A DNA stretch of 64,000 bases from Desulfovibrio sp. X2 (lineage in GTDB: Bacteria > Desulfobacterota > Desulfovibrionia > Desulfovibrionales > Desulfovibrionaceae), in the NCBI RefSeq assembly GCF_000422205.1, contig NZ_ATHV01000018.1:1-64000 (forward strand), in the 5' to 3' direction. The position numbers and the translations under genes are program-made. A model generated the notes under the pieces. That model saw nothing but the letters and a program-made list of their open reading frames with translations. It was not told the origin of the DNA and made no database searches. Shown here one piece after another: positions 18,554 to 26,345 of this stretch (positions are counted from its first letter, which is position 1; every line of letters begins with the position of its first letter).

Positions 18554-19215
18554 CAGCGTCCCTCCGCGACCATCCAGCCGACGCCGCGGATGTTGCGCAC
18601 CGCGTCGTGGCCGAGCTTCTTGCGCAGGTAGTGGATGAGCACCTCGACCGCGTTGCTCTCGACCTCCTCGTTCCATCCGTAGACGCGCTCCTCGAGCTGG
18701 CCGCGCGAGAGCACGGCGCCCGGATGCTCGAGCAGGGCATAGAGCAGCGCGAACTCCCGCGCGGAAAGCCGGACGGGCGCGCCCCCGCGCCGCGCCTCGT
18801 GCGTGGCGAGGTCGAGCTCGATGTCGCCGTTGCCGAGCACCGAATCCGCATGGCCCGAGCGGCGGCGGATGAGCGCCCGCATCCTGGCCTGCAGCTCCTT
18901 GAAGTCGAACGGCTTGACCAGGTAGTCGTCCGCGCCGAGATCGAGGCCCGAGACCCTGTCCTCCACGCCGTCGCGCGCGGTCAGGATGAGCACGGGCACG
19001 CGGTCGTCCCTGCCGCGCATGCCGCGCAGCACGTCCAGGCCGCTTCTGCCCGGCAGCCCCAGGTCGAGCAGGACGAGCACGTAGCCCTCACCGGCCAGGG
19101 CCGCCTCGGCCTGCGCCCCGTCGCGCGCCCAGTCCACGGAATGCCCCGCGTCCTTGAGCGCCTGGCTGAGGCTTTGCCCGAACATGGCGTCGTCCTCGAC
19201 GAGCAGAATCCGCAT
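18553..19215 (-). CDS. OmpR-family response regulator (QseB/PmrA-like)
   Basis: A 220-residue regulator. The receiver domain (1-115) has the acidic pair EDD at 7-9, the phospho-acceptor Asp in LLDLGLPG (about 51), and Lys in KPFDF. The DNA-binding winged helix (125-220) ends HYLRKKLGHDAVRNIRGVGWMV, typical of QseB/PmrA. Members bind direct repeats of about 6 bp spaced by 5, which fits the NCTAAG boxes found in this window. It is encoded between the PepSY protein and its kinase. Confidence 0.93.
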   Translation of the reverse strand: MRILLVEDDAMFGQSLSQALKDAGHSVDWARDGAQAEAALAGEGYVLVLLDLGLPGRSGLDVLRGMRGRDDRVPVLILTARDGVEDRVSGLDLGADDYLVKPFDFKELQARMRALIRRRSGHADSVLGNGDIELDLATHEARRGGAPVRLSAREFALLYALLEHPGAVLSRGQLEERVYGWNEEVESNAVEVLIHYLRKKLGHDAVRNIRGVGWMVAEGR

Positions 19216-19239
19216 CCTTCAGGTCCCCTGTATTTTTCA

Positions 19240-19273
19240 CCGCCCGGGCGCGACGCGCGTCGCGCCCGGGCGG
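19240..19273. other. 34-bp perfect GC hairpin between PepSY and regulator genes
   Basis: Two 15-nt arms flank a GCGC loop. On the leftward transcript an A-run rather than a T-run follows, so it is not a standard terminator. It could slow read-through or stabilise the upstream PepSY message, making PepSY more abundant than the regulator. Confidence 0.45.
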
Positions 19274-19285
19274 CCGTTGCCGACG

Positions 19286-19639
19286 CTACTCGCCGTCCTC
19301 GTGCTCACCGTGGTCGTCGTCGTGATCGATCTTGTCGACCGACGACTTCACCACCTTGCCGGTCAGGGCGTCCACCGTGACGTCGTGCACCGTGTCCGCG
19401 GAGACGACCTCGACCTCGTAGACGAGGCGGCCGTCCTTCTCCTTGTCGAACTCGGCGCGCGAGGCCCGGCCGCCCTCGGCCTGCTCGGCCGCGGCCACGG
19501 CCTGGGTCAGGCCGACCTTGGCCTGCCTGACGCTTGCGGCGTCGTTCTCCTCCCGATGCGTGCGCGCGGCGGCGAAGGCCGCGGAAAACACCAGGCTTGC
19601 CAGGGCGAGTCCGATGAAAAGGGTTCTCGTGCGTTTCAT
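19286..19639 (-). CDS. PepSY-domain periplasmic protein
   Basis: A 117-residue protein with a cleavable signal (about 1-23) and one PepSY domain (about 30-100: AVAAAEQAEGGRA...EVEVVSADTVHDVTVDALTGKVV). The tail is acidic and His-rich (DKIDHDDDHGEHEDGE), which could bind metal. PepSY proteins beside two-component systems often modulate the kinase or buffer ions in the periplasm. TTGGAGG six bases before the ATG gives a strong start. It is first in the leftward operon, about 75 bp from a PmrA-like box. Confidence 0.88.
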   Translation of the reverse strand: MKRTRTLFIGLALASLVFSAAFAAARTHREENDAASVRQAKVGLTQAVAAAEQAEGGRASRAEFDKEKDGRLVYEVEVVSADTVHDVTVDALTGKVVKSSVDKIDHDDDHGEHEDGE

Positions 19640-19713
19640 GATAAACCTCCAAGTCGTGTTTTGAACAGTCCGGCGCGGGAATTTTCCCCTCGCCGTGGCT
19701 GGAGGGTGGGGGC

Positions 19714-19735
19714 GGAAAATTACGGGACGCTTAGA
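19714..19735 (-). promoter_or_regulatory. PmrA-like box facing the PepSY-regulator-kinase operon
   Basis: Read leftward the site is TCTAAG-N5-CGTAAT followed by TTTCC. It matches 17 of 23 positions of the rightward site at 19824-19846, in opposite orientation. It lies 75-96 bases before the PepSY start. Confidence 0.4.
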
Positions 19736-19824
19736 AGCCGCGGATTTCCTCGAACGTTCCTCGCAGGCCCTGCGGGGAGGCCGATTCCGGCAGCGTAAAA
19801 AAGATTTAAACTTTCCGGCCCGAT

Positions 19825-19846
19825 TCTAAGGGGAACTTAACTTTCC
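19825..19846 (+). promoter_or_regulatory. PmrA-like box facing the rightward regulator-kinase operon
   Basis: TCTAAG-N5-CTTAAC followed by TTTCC. A second TTTAAACTTTCCGG copy of the right half lies at 19805-19818. It stands about 63-84 bases before the regulator start. Likely autoregulation, or cross-regulation by the neighbouring system. Confidence 0.45.
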
Positions 19847-19908
19847 TCCGGCAGAAATGGGCGTAGAGATGTCAGGTGGAGCATGCCGGTGCGATGGAGC
19901 GAAACGCC

Positions 19909-20586
19909 ATGAGAATTCTCTTGGTCGACGACGACGCCGAGATCCTGCGCTTTCTCAAGAGCGGCCTGGAGCAGGAAGGGCACGAGGTGGACCTCGCGGA
20001 AAGCGGGACGGCCGGGCTCGCCCGCATCTGCGAGCAGGCGCACGACCTGGTCGTGCTCGACCTGATGTTCGGGGACCTGGACGGATTCACCATCCTGCGC
20101 GAGATCAGGGAGAAAGGGATAAAGGTCCCGGTCATCGTGGTCAGCGCCCGCCAAGCCGTGGACGACAGGATCTTCTGCCTCAACTCCGGCTGCGACGACT
20201 ACCTGACCAAGCCGTTCTCCTTCCTCGAGCTGCTCGCCCGCATCAAGGCCATCACCCGCCGCCGGACCGACGAGAACATGGCTCCCGCCCGCCTGAGCCT
20301 GCACGGAGTGGAGGTCGACCTTCTCAACCGCCGGGTCTTCCGGGACGAGCGGGAAATCCATCTCAAGCCCAAGGAATTCCTGCTCCTCAAGTACCTGATG
20401 GAGAACGCCGGAGACACCGTCTCCCGGCCCATGATCATGAAGAACGTCTGGGGCTACGAGTTCGATCCCGGCACCAAGGTGCTCGACGTGCACGTCTCGC
20501 AGCTGCGGGACAAGCTGGATTCCGGACACGACGGGAAGCTGATCCACACCGTCAGGGGATGCGGGTATGTCTTTAAGCAGGACTAG
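19909..20586 (+). CDS. OmpR-family response regulator (CopR/CusR-like)
   Basis: A 225-residue regulator. The receiver shows DDD at 7-9, Asp in VLDLMFG (about 51) and Lys in KPFSF. The winged helix ends VHVSQLRDKLDSGHDGKLIHTVRGCGYVF. I start at MRILLVDDD, with GGAG nine bases upstream; in-frame starts at 19876 (GTG) and 19894 are possible but would add residues not seen in the family. Its last 20 bases overlap the kinase gene. The gene faces away from the leftward two-component operon, and both flanks carry PmrA-like boxes. Confidence 0.92.
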   Translation: MRILLVDDDAEILRFLKSGLEQEGHEVDLAESGTAGLARICEQAHDLVVLDLMFGDLDGFTILREIREKGIKVPVIVVSARQAVDDRIFCLNSGCDDYLTKPFSFLELLARIKAITRRRTDENMAPARLSLHGVEVDLLNRRVFRDEREIHLKPKEFLLLKYLMENAGDTVSRPMIMKNVWGYEFDPGTKVLDVHVSQLRDKLDSGHDGKLIHTVRGCGYVFKQD

Positions 20587-21973
20587 GCGCGCCAGGACGC
20601 TCAAGTTCAAGATCCTGCTGCTCTATGGAAGCCTCTACATGGCCTCCATACTCTTCTTCATGGGGATATCGTTCTACGTGTTCTACAAGTCGAGCGACAG
20701 CAGCGAGATAAAGACGATATACGATGAGATAGCAGAGATAGACAAGAGCGCGAAAGGCAAGCAGTTCCAGGATTTCCTGAACATTCTCTCCGGAGAGATA
20801 AACGACATTGGGTCATCGAACCTGATCATACATTTCAATGCCGATGGAAAGGAATACTATCTCCCATCGCGTGAACTGTGGAAGCCGTATCTGCACAGGA
20901 ACATACACTGGAAAGACATCGATGCAGGCAGGATAGAACGCATCAGGAACAACAAGACAGGCGATATACTGAAACTTGCCGGAGCGAGGCTCCATAACGG
21001 AATCGAGCTCCATGTCGGCTACATCTCCGATACTGTCGAGACCCTGAAGAAGAATTTCCTGGACATATTCGAGATGATCTTCATCCCGATCCTCATAGCC
21101 GGGTGCGGCATCGGGTACGTAATGACGCAAAAGACCCTGGGAGAGATATCCGCGGTCAAGGACACGGCCATGGAGATCTATCGGGGCAACCTCGAGAGCC
21201 GCGTGGAGCGCTCCTTCAACGGAGACGAGATCGACCAGCTCTCCGAGGCGTTCAACCTCATGCTCTCCCGCATCCAGCGGCTCATCGCGGGCATGTCGGC
21301 CATCGTCGACAACATCGCGCACGACCTGCGCTCCCCCCTGACCAGGATGAAGGGCAGCATCGAGGTGGCCCTGCTCTACGACAAGGCAGGAAAGGATCAG
21401 GGCGCGATCCTCGGCAACTCCCTGGCCGAATTCGAACGCATGATCGCCATGGTCAACGACATCCTGAACATTTCCGAGGCGGAATCCGGCGTCACACACC
21501 TCAAGCGCGAGGCCGTGATGGCCCGGGAATTCCTCGAGAGCCTCTGCGAGTTCTACCAGCCCCTGGCCGCTGAGTCCGGCATCGACCTCAGCCTCGGGGA
21601 GGTGCAGTCCGTGCGTTTCGACGCCGACCGCCTCAAGCTCTGGCGGGTGCTGGCCAACCTGCTGGACAACGCCCTCAAGTTCACACCGCGCGGCGGGACC
21701 ATAACCCTCGGCGCGACCGGGACGCCGGAGGGAGTGCGCCTGCTCGTCGCCGACACGGGCGAGGGCATCGCGGAGGAGGACATCGGGAACATCTTCAAGA
21801 AGTTCTACAAGGCCGACAAGGGACGCTCCTCCAAGGGCTACGGACTCGGGCTGAGCTACGTCAAGGCGGTGGTGGAGCTGCACGGCGGCGGCATCGAGGT
21901 GCAGAGCGATCCCGGCAGGGGGACGCGCTTCGTCATCCTTCTCCCCCGGGCGCCCGCCCCCCTGAGGGCCTGA
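20567..21973 (+). CDS. Sensor histidine kinase with compositionally foreign sensor domain
   Basis: A 468-residue kinase. Membrane segments are at about 16-40 and 163-183 with a periplasmic sensor of some 120 residues. A HAMP domain (184-235), VDNIAHDLRSPLTRM (phospho-His near 252), NLLDNALKFTPRGG, DTGEGIAEEDI and GYGLGLSYVK follow. The sensor part (20640-21120) uses many ATA, AGG and AAA codons and is visibly AT-richer than the kinase part, where codon use returns abruptly to the genome style. That suggests a recombined or recently acquired input domain. The kinase gene overlaps the regulator stop and lies 68 bp before the eight-gene cluster, which it probably controls. Confidence 0.92.
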   Translation: MSLSRTRRARTLKFKILLLYGSLYMASILFFMGISFYVFYKSSDSSEIKTIYDEIAEIDKSAKGKQFQDFLNILSGEINDIGSSNLIIHFNADGKEYYLPSRELWKPYLHRNIHWKDIDAGRIERIRNNKTGDILKLAGARLHNGIELHVGYISDTVETLKKNFLDIFEMIFIPILIAGCGIGYVMTQKTLGEISAVKDTAMEIYRGNLESRVERSFNGDEIDQLSEAFNLMLSRIQRLIAGMSAIVDNIAHDLRSPLTRMKGSIEVALLYDKAGKDQGAILGNSLAEFERMIAMVNDILNISEAESGVTHLKREAVMAREFLESLCEFYQPLAAESGIDLSLGEVQSVRFDADRLKLWRVLANLLDNALKFTPRGGTITLGATGTPEGVRLLVADTGEGIAEEDIGNIFKKFYKADKGRSSKGYGLGLSYVKAVVELHGGGIEVQSDPGRGTRFVILLPRAPAPLRA

Positions 21974-22041
21974 GCGCGGCGACGCGGCTCCCCTCGTTTT
22001 TCCGAAAACCAGGACTGAACGGGACAGCAAAGGCAGTAAAA

Positions 22042-22803
22042 ATGAGCGTTTTTCACCAGCACGGCGCACTGGACGGCAGGCGGCCCCCCTGCACGGTGTT
22101 CTGCGACTTCGACGGGACCATCGCCGAGACGGACGTCACGGACAGCCTGCTCGGCAGCTTCGCCCCGCCGCAATGGCTCGACATCGAGCAGGACTGGAAG
22201 CGCGGCCTCATCGGCTCGCTCGAGTGCATGCGGCGGCAGGTCGGCCTCCTGCGCTGCCCGCAGGAGCAGCTGGACGCCCACCTCGAGGGCATCGCCATCG
22301 ACCCGACCTTCCCGGCCTTCGTCGCGGCCTGCGAGGCGCGGGGGACGGAGGTCGTGGTGGTCAGCGACGGCATCGACTACGCCATCCGCTCCATCCTGGC
22401 GCGGCACGGCCTTCCGCACCTCACGGTCTTCGCCAACCACCTGCGCCTCGAGCCGGACGGGCGCTACGCCCTGTCCTTCCCGCATGCCGCGCCGGACTGC
22501 GCGCAGCGCAGCGGCACCTGCAAGTGCCGGGTCCTGGCGCGGCGAGGGGGGCTTTCGCTCCTCGTCGGCGACGGCCGCTCGGACTTCTGCGCCGCGGCCG
22601 ACGCGGACTTCGTCTTCGCCAAGGACGCGCTGCTGGCGCACTGCCGCGCGCACGGCCTGCCCCACCTTCCCTACACGCGTTTTTCCGACGTCGCCTCCTT
22701 CCTGGACGCCATGGACGATCCGCGGCTCGACCGGGACGGCGACATCATCACACAACTCAAGAACACCGGAGACCGACTCACATGCATGACCACAGCCTCT
22801 TAG
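22042..22803 (+). CDS. HAD-family phosphatase (MtnX-like)
   Basis: A 253-residue HAD phosphatase of the MtnX/SerB-like group. Motif I is CDFDGT (nucleophile Asp22, Asp24), motif II VVSDG (about 106), and motif IV GDGRSDFCAA. MtnX acts on an enol phosphate of the methionine salvage pathway, but no other salvage gene is near, so another small phosphate ester is likely here. It opens the eight-gene cluster after the kinase. The 22-base overlap with the aminotransferase couples them. The start has only a weak AAGG. Confidence 0.82.
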   Translation: MSVFHQHGALDGRRPPCTVFCDFDGTIAETDVTDSLLGSFAPPQWLDIEQDWKRGLIGSLECMRRQVGLLRCPQEQLDAHLEGIAIDPTFPAFVAACEARGTEVVVVSDGIDYAIRSILARHGLPHLTVFANHLRLEPDGRYALSFPHAAPDCAQRSGTCKCRVLARRGGLSLLVGDGRSDFCAAADADFVFAKDALLAHCRAHGLPHLPYTRFSDVASFLDAMDDPRLDRDGDIITQLKNTGDRLTCMTTAS

Positions 22804-24170
22804 ATCTCGAATCCACGTACTGCTCTTTCGGGGACACCGTCCACTACCAGGAGCCGCCGCGCGTCTTCTCGAGCTGCAGCGGCAGCTTCCTCTACGACGA
22901 GAGCCGCAGGGAATACCTCGACCTGCAGATGTGGTATTCGGCCGTCAACTTCGGCTACGCCAACAAGCGCCTGAACGACGCGCTCAAGGCGCAGATCGAC
23001 ACCCTGCCGCAGCTCGCCTGCCAGTACCTGCACAAGGAGAAGATCGACCTCGCCGCCCGTCTCGCGGGCCACATGGAGCGCGCCCACGGCGTGAAGGGAC
23101 GCGTGCAGTTCAACGTGGGCGGGGCCCAGGCCATCGAGGATTCCCTGAAGCTCGTGCGCAACGCGAGCAAGGGCAAGAGCCTGATGATCGCCTTCGAGGG
23201 CGGCTACCACGGCCGGACCCTGGGCGCCTCGGCCATCACCTCGAGCTACCGCTACCGCCGCCGCTACGGCCATTTCGGGGACCGCGCCCTCTTCGTCCCC
23301 TTCCCGTACTGCTTCCGCTGCCCCTACGGAAAGCGGCAGGACGACTGCGGCCTCTTCTGCCTCGGGCAGTTCGAGCGGCTCTTCGAGACCGAGTACTACG
23401 GGGTCTGGGATCCCAAGGTCGGCGAGGCGGAATTCGCCGCCTTCTACGTCGAGGCGGTGCAGGGAACGGGCGGCTACGTCATCCCGCCGCGCGACTACTT
23501 CCCGCGCCTGAAGAAGATCCTGGACGAGCGCGGCATCCTCATGGTGGACGACGAGATCCAGATGGGGCTCTACCGCACCGGCGCCTTCTGGGGGCTCGAG
23601 AACTTCGGCGTCACGCCCGACGTGATGGTCTTCGGCAAGGCCCTGACCAACGGCCTGAACCCCCTGTCCGGCATCTGGGCCCGCGAGGCGCTCATCGAGC
23701 CGGGCATCTTCCCTCCGGGATCGACCCATTCGACCTTCTCGAGCAACACGCTGGGCACGGCCGTGGCCCTGGAGACGATCAAGATGCTCGAGGAGGAGGA
23801 CTGGGGGACCATGGTCCGGGAGAAGGGCACCTACCTCCTCTCCGGCCTGCAGGACCTGAAGCGGCGCCATGCGATCGTCGGCGACGTGGACGGGCTCGGC
23901 CTGGCCCTGCGCATGGAGATCTGCCGTCCGGACGGCTTCACGCCCGACAAGGCCATGACCGACTGGCTGGTCGACGAGGCCATGAAGTGCGACCTCTCGA
24001 CCGGGGGGCGGAGCTACGGCCTGATCCTGGACGTGGGCGGCTACTACAAGAACGTCTTCACCCTCGCCCCCGCCCTGACCATCACCCGCCAGGAGATGGA
24101 CCTGGCGCTGACGCTCCTGGACCAGCTCCTCGAGCGCGCGGCGACCAGGACGAGGCAAAGCGCGGCGTGA
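22782..24170 (+). CDS. Class III PLP-dependent aminotransferase
   Basis: A 462-residue enzyme of fold type I, subgroup II (ornithine/GABA aminotransferase class). GGAQAIEDSLKLVRNA is the cofactor-phosphate loop, MVDDEIQ (256-260) holds the PLP-pyridine Asp, and FGKALTNG gives catalytic Lys286. A CFRC...CGLFC segment near 180-195 occurs in other members and need not be special. These enzymes move amino groups between omega-amino compounds and keto acids; the substrate here is unknown. GGAG ten bases upstream selects the first of two close ATGs. Its stop overlaps the arginase-like start (GTGA). Confidence 0.88.
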   Translation: MHDHSLLDLESTYCSFGDTVHYQEPPRVFSSCSGSFLYDESRREYLDLQMWYSAVNFGYANKRLNDALKAQIDTLPQLACQYLHKEKIDLAARLAGHMERAHGVKGRVQFNVGGAQAIEDSLKLVRNASKGKSLMIAFEGGYHGRTLGASAITSSYRYRRRYGHFGDRALFVPFPYCFRCPYGKRQDDCGLFCLGQFERLFETEYYGVWDPKVGEAEFAAFYVEAVQGTGGYVIPPRDYFPRLKKILDERGILMVDDEIQMGLYRTGAFWGLENFGVTPDVMVFGKALTNGLNPLSGIWAREALIEPGIFPPGSTHSTFSSNTLGTAVALETIKMLEEEDWGTMVREKGTYLLSGLQDLKRRHAIVGDVDGLGLALRMEICRPDGFTPDKAMTDWLVDEAMKCDLSTGGRSYGLILDVGGYYKNVFTLAPALTITRQEMDLALTLLDQLLERAATRTRQSAA

Positions 24171-25087
24171 AGCTCCGCCTGCTGCACCTCGATGGCAGCC
24201 TGAAGGAGCAGGCCCCGTTCTGGGACGAGGCCGACGACCCCGAGGTCGTCGACCTCTCCCGGGAGGGGCCGGCCTTCCGGCTGTGGGCCTGCGAGCGGCG
24301 CATGCGCGCCTTTGCCGCGGCCCTGCCGGAGGCGGGAGACGACGAGCCCCGGGCGACGTTCTTCGGCTCGGGAGACTTCCACCACCTCTGCGCCGCCCTG
24401 GTCGCCCGGCTGGCCTACCGGCTGGCCGAGCCCCTCACGGTGCTCCATTTCGACAACCACCCGGACTGGGTGCGGCTCCCGCCCCGGTACCACTGCGGCT
24501 CCATGGTCAACCGGCTCCTGGAGATGCCCCACGTGAAGCGCGTCATCACCCTCGGCCCCTGCTCCGCGGACCTCGACAACCCGGGGCTCAAGGGCGGCAA
24601 CCTGCGCGCCCTGTCCGAAGGACGGCTCGAGATCTATCCCTGGCGGCATGCGCCCTCCCGGACCTGGGGCCGCCTGCGTTCCGGGCCGGGCCACCGCTGG
24701 GAGGCGGGGCTGCTGTACTGGCGCAACCTGGGGGAAGGGGATTTCGACGCCTTCCTGGACGAGCTGGCCGGGCGGCTGGAAGGGCAGGCCGTGTACCTGA
24801 CCCTGGACAAGGACGTGCTCCCGGCCGGGACGGCGCTCACCAACTGGGACCAGGGCGAGATGCCCCTCTCCGCCCTGCTCGCGGCTGTGCGGCGCATCGG
24901 CCGCGCCGCCCGCGTGGTCGGCGCGGACGTCTGCGGGGACTACTCGCCGCCCGTCTTCTCCAGCAACGCGAAGCGGATCAGCGCCTACTTCGACCAGCCG
25001 GGCGGCGGCCATCCGAGGGAGAGGCGGGCCGCCGTGAACGCCGCCGTGAACAGGGCCATCTGGACTGAGCTCAGGGGGATCGCGTGA
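24167..25087 (+). CDS. Arginase/agmatinase-fold enzyme
   Basis: A 306-residue protein of the ureohydrolase fold. Metal ligands are recognisable in HFDNHPD (94-100; Asp96, His98, Asp100) and LDKDV (214-218; Asp214, Asp216), which match the DxHxD and DxD pairs of arginase and agmatinase. A further His (FFGSGDFHH near 71) fits the first ligand. The family hydrolyses guanidino compounds to an amine plus urea, or formimino groups. Sequence outside these motifs is divergent, so arginine itself may not be the substrate. GTG start inside the aminotransferase stop (GTGA); its stop overlaps the next start the same way. Confidence 0.82.
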   Translation: MKLRLLHLDGSLKEQAPFWDEADDPEVVDLSREGPAFRLWACERRMRAFAAALPEAGDDEPRATFFGSGDFHHLCAALVARLAYRLAEPLTVLHFDNHPDWVRLPPRYHCGSMVNRLLEMPHVKRVITLGPCSADLDNPGLKGGNLRALSEGRLEIYPWRHAPSRTWGRLRSGPGHRWEAGLLYWRNLGEGDFDAFLDELAGRLEGQAVYLTLDKDVLPAGTALTNWDQGEMPLSALLAAVRRIGRAARVVGADVCGDYSPPVFSSNAKRISAYFDQPGGGHPRERRAAVNAAVNRAIWTELRGIA

Positions 25088-25455
25088 TACCTCCTGCGGT
25101 GGTCGGGCTCTTCGCCTGCTCCTTCTGCCTGGACGTGTCCGGGCACCTGTGCCTGAAGGCCGGCTCCAGGCGGGCCGGGGATGCCCCCCGCCTCCTGCGC
25201 GGGCTCCTGCCCGCCTGGCTGCGGTCGCCCCTGGTCTGGGCCGGACTGTGTGTCTTCGTCCTGGAGACCATGGTCTGGCTCGCGCTTCTCTCCAGGGTCC
25301 CCCTGAGCCTGGCCTTTCCGGCGGCGAGCCTCAATTCCTGCGGCGTGCTCCTGGGCAGCCGCCTGCTGCTGCGCGAGCAGGTCTCCTTCAGGCGCTGGAT
25401 CGGAGGGCTGACCGTGGCCCTCGGCGTGGCCCTCGTCGGCGCCAGCGCGCTCTGA
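25084..25455 (+). CDS. SMR/EamA-like four-helix membrane protein (first copy)
   Basis: A 123-residue protein with four hydrophobic segments (about 5-20, 48-66, 72-92, 101-121). The last half, PLSLAFPAASLNSCGVLLGSRLLLREQVSFRRWIGG, is the EamA/SMR signature seen in ArnE/ArnF and other small exporters. GTG start overlapping the arginase-like stop. A second protein of the same type is five genes... two genes downstream at 27496, so the pair may form a heterodimer like the ArnE-ArnF flippase for aminoarabinose-undecaprenyl phosphate. That comparison is structural inference only. Confidence 0.82.
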   Translation: MIPPAVVGLFACSFCLDVSGHLCLKAGSRRAGDAPRLLRGLLPAWLRSPLVWAGLCVFVLETMVWLALLSRVPLSLAFPAASLNSCGVLLGSRLLLREQVSFRRWIGGLTVALGVALVGASAL

Positions 25456-25478
25456 CATCCCTTTTTGGAGCGGATTGC

Positions 25479-26345
25479 ATGACTTCCATACGCGACCATT
25501 CCTTCCTCTTCCCCGGCGGGGACCACGGCGTTCTCCTGATCCACGGCCTGGGCGGCACGCCCGCGGAGATGAAGTTCCTCGGCAAGGGACTCGCGCGCAG
25601 GGGATACACCGTCCTCGGCGTGCAGCTCGCCGGGCACTGCGGCAGCGAGGCGGACCTCCTCGCCACCGGCTGGCGGGACTGGGCCGCGAGCGTGGACGAG
25701 GCCTTCGCCGCCCTGCGCGAGCGGTGCCGCACGGTCTTCTGCGGCGGCTTGTCCATGGGCGCCGTGCTCTCGCTGCACCTGGCCGCCTCCCGGCCCGGGA
25801 GCGTCGCGGGGCTGGCCCTGTACTCCACGACCCTCAAATACGACGGCTGGTCCATCCCGAAGCTCAGCTTCCTCCTGCCCCTCGTGCTCCGCCTGCCCTT
25901 CGGCGCGCGCTACCGCTTCGTCGAGTCCTTTCCCTACGGCATCAAGGACGAGCGGCTGCGCAACCGGGTGGTCCGGAACATGTTCGGCGGCGAGAGCGGC
26001 GAGGCCGGACTGGCCGGGACCCCGGGGCTTTCCCTGCGCCAGCTGTGGCATCTCGTGGCCGATGTGCGGCGAAGGCTGCCGCAGATACGCACTCCCGCGC
26101 TGGTGCTGCATTCCGGGGAGGACGACGTGGCCAGCGTGAAGAACGCGGACACACTCGAAAGCTGCCTGGGCGGCCCGGTGCGCAAGATCATCCTGAACGA
26201 CTGCTACCACATGATCACCGTGGACAAGCAGCGGGACGAGGTGGTGGAGCTGTCGGCGCGCTTCTTCCGCGACGTGGCGCCCGCCTCCGCCCCCCGCATC
26301 CCGGACGGGGCAAAACCCCGCCTCTCCCTGGGAGGCTCGCTGTGA
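25479..26345 (+). CDS. Alpha/beta hydrolase (carboxylesterase Est30-like)
   Basis: A 288-residue hydrolase without signal peptide. LIHGLGGTPAEM forms the oxyanion region, CGGLSMGA holds nucleophile Ser92, SGEDD the acid and CYHM the His. This is close in pattern to the Est30/monoacylglycerol lipase group, which cleaves short or medium acyl esters. The C-terminal 20 residues are an extension. GGAG lies eight bases before the ATG, 23 bp after the previous gene. In this cluster it may add, remove or edit an acyl group. Its stop overlaps the next start (GTGA). Confidence 0.85.
   Translation: MTSIRDHSFLFPGGDHGVLLIHGLGGTPAEMKFLGKGLARRGYTVLGVQLAGHCGSEADLLATGWRDWAASVDEAFAALRERCRTVFCGGLSMGAVLSLHLAASRPGSVAGLALYSTTLKYDGWSIPKLSFLLPLVLRLPFGARYRFVESFPYGIKDERLRNRVVRNMFGGESGEAGLAGTPGLSLRQLWHLVADVRRRLPQIRTPALVLHSGEDDVASVKNADTLESCLGGPVRKIILNDCYHMITVDKQRDEVVELSARFFRDVAPASAPRIPDGAKPRLSLGGSL

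Noticed and set aside
22042-22803. MtnX assignment as proof of methionine salvage
   Set aside because: No other salvage gene is nearby and the HAD fold is shared by many phosphatases.
23305-23365. Four-cysteine motif in the aminotransferase as a novel metal site
   Set aside because: Similar CxxC...CxxxC stretches occur in other class III aminotransferases, so it is not evidence of novelty.
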